Source: Rhodospirillales bacterium (GTDB taxonomy: Bacteria > Pseudomonadota > Alphaproteobacteria > Reyranellales > Reyranellaceae). From it: a DNA stretch of 58,421 nt. Position numbers and translations under genes: made by a program. Each line of letters begins with the position of its first letter. Position 1 is the first letter of the stretch. Under the pieces are notes generated by a model, which saw only the letters and a program-made list of their open reading frames with translations, did no database searches and was not told the origin of the DNA. The stretch is from the NCBI GenBank assembly GCA_016185145.1, contig JACPOB010000019.1, positions 1-58,421 of the forward strand, given 5' to 3'. This document shows positions 58,286 through 58,421 of this stretch, in pieces.

Positions 58286-58421
58286 GTGTCCTGATCGATA
58301 AATTCGGCTCATTCTGGCCTGATAGTGTAAGAGGTCAGAATGGCAAAGGGAAAAGCTTCGACGATTGAGCTGAGCGCAGCGGAGCGGCGTGAGCTTGAGT
58401 CGCTGACGCGACGGCGCAAGA
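58286..58421 (+). mobile_element. IS630-family insertion sequence, left part
   Basis: A transposase N-terminus of the IS630 type begins at 58340. The left end is placed just after a TA dinucleotide at 58284-58285, because IS630 elements insert at TA and duplicate it, and the coding frame of the minus-strand stump ends there. The sequence GTGTCCTGATCGATAAATTC would be the terminal repeat. The right end lies outside the window, so the repeat cannot be checked here. Confidence 0.6.
58340..58421 (+). CDS. IS630 family transposase, N-terminal fragment (runs off the window)
   Basis: The first 27 codons are present: MAKGKASTIELSAAERRELE followed by SLTRRRK. This is the start of the helix-turn-helix region typical of IS630 transposases (ELSAAERxELExLxRRRK). 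A DDE catalytic domain would lie beyond 58421. AGAGGTCAG precedes the ATG. The fragment is too short to name the exact element. Confidence 0.7.
   Translation, partial: MAKGKASTIELSAAERRELESLTRRRK

Overview
This 58.4-kb window is a high-GC, gene-dense chromosomal segment from an alphaproteobacterium. That placement rests on family content: a yajC-secD-secF block next to NDUFAF3-like (Mth938) and NDUFAF6-like (squalene/phytoene synthase fold) genes, an Aap-type general amino-acid ABC transporter, an aerobic cobF, and the style of dispersed intergenic palindromes. A soil generalist such as Reyranella or a Bradyrhizobium-like organism would fit, but the genus is a guess. No rRNA, tRNA, CRISPR array or prophage was seen. 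The only mobile element is an IS630-type insertion sequence cut by the right edge.

Layout. 0.1-2.3 kb: MATE exporter and cobF. 2.4-4.8 kb (minus): GYD protein, lipoprotein, EamA exporter and its likely XRE-cupin regulator, with a perfect inverted repeat at the regulator's start. 5.0-9.9 kb (minus): phosphoketolase overlapping glycogen phosphorylase. 10-13.5 kb: VOC protein, quinone-oxidoreductase-like dehydrogenase, serine hydrolase, small lipoprotein. 13.5-19.5 kb (minus): two flavoprotein monooxygenases, an LLM flavin oxidoreductase, an alpha/beta hydrolase, a small unknown and the NDUFAF6-like gene. 19.6-25.6 kb: PuuD-like membrane protein, the Mth938/secF/secD/yajC block, DUF815 ATPase and PNPOx-fold protein.

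25.7-31.2 kb is a nitrogen-scavenging operon: a near-consensus sigma-54 promoter precedes a PotDABC-like ABC transporter, a hydantoin/allantoin-racemase homologue lacking both expected cysteines, and a PuuE-like deacetylase/allantoinase. 31.3-35.0 kb: PaaI thioesterase and MarR regulator divergent from a ferredoxin reductase, an SDR and a stand-alone PaaA-like diiron protein, with a MarR-type operator between them. 35.2-39.7 kb: unknown protein, hydrolase, M81 (MlrC) peptidase family protein, orphan peptide-type solute-binding protein. 39.8-42.6 kb: pirin, a relic of an NDP-forming acyl-CoA synthetase, and an M23 peptidase.

42.8-50.7 kb is the most unusual region: four tandem Aap-type solute-binding protein genes, the third broken by a 62-bp deletion relative to its sisters, followed by one aapQMP-type permease/ATPase set. 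The second and third copies share a duplicated leader with sigma-54-like -24/-12 elements. Together with the ureide operon this points to nitrogen-limitation control. 50.9-56.9 kb: dTDP-glucose dehydratase, LLM oxidoreductase, two small lipoproteins, and a minus-strand run of aminotransferase, FdtA/QdtA-like ketoisomerase, DMT transporter, folB and a pteridine-reductase-like SDR. 57.0-58.4 kb: LhgO-like oxidase, the 3' stump of an unrecognised gene, and the IS630 element that appears to have cut it.

Intergenic gaps are packed with at least six families of inverted repeats, several with conserved flanks around a variable but self-complementary core. Only one gene-free gap exceeds 300 bases (40727-41212): it holds the acyl-CoA synthetase relic, a weak hairpin and probably the M23 promoter. 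Starts were chosen by Shine-Dalgarno sites, overlaps with neighbours and family N-termini. Most other long open frames in this GC-rich DNA are shadows of these genes.
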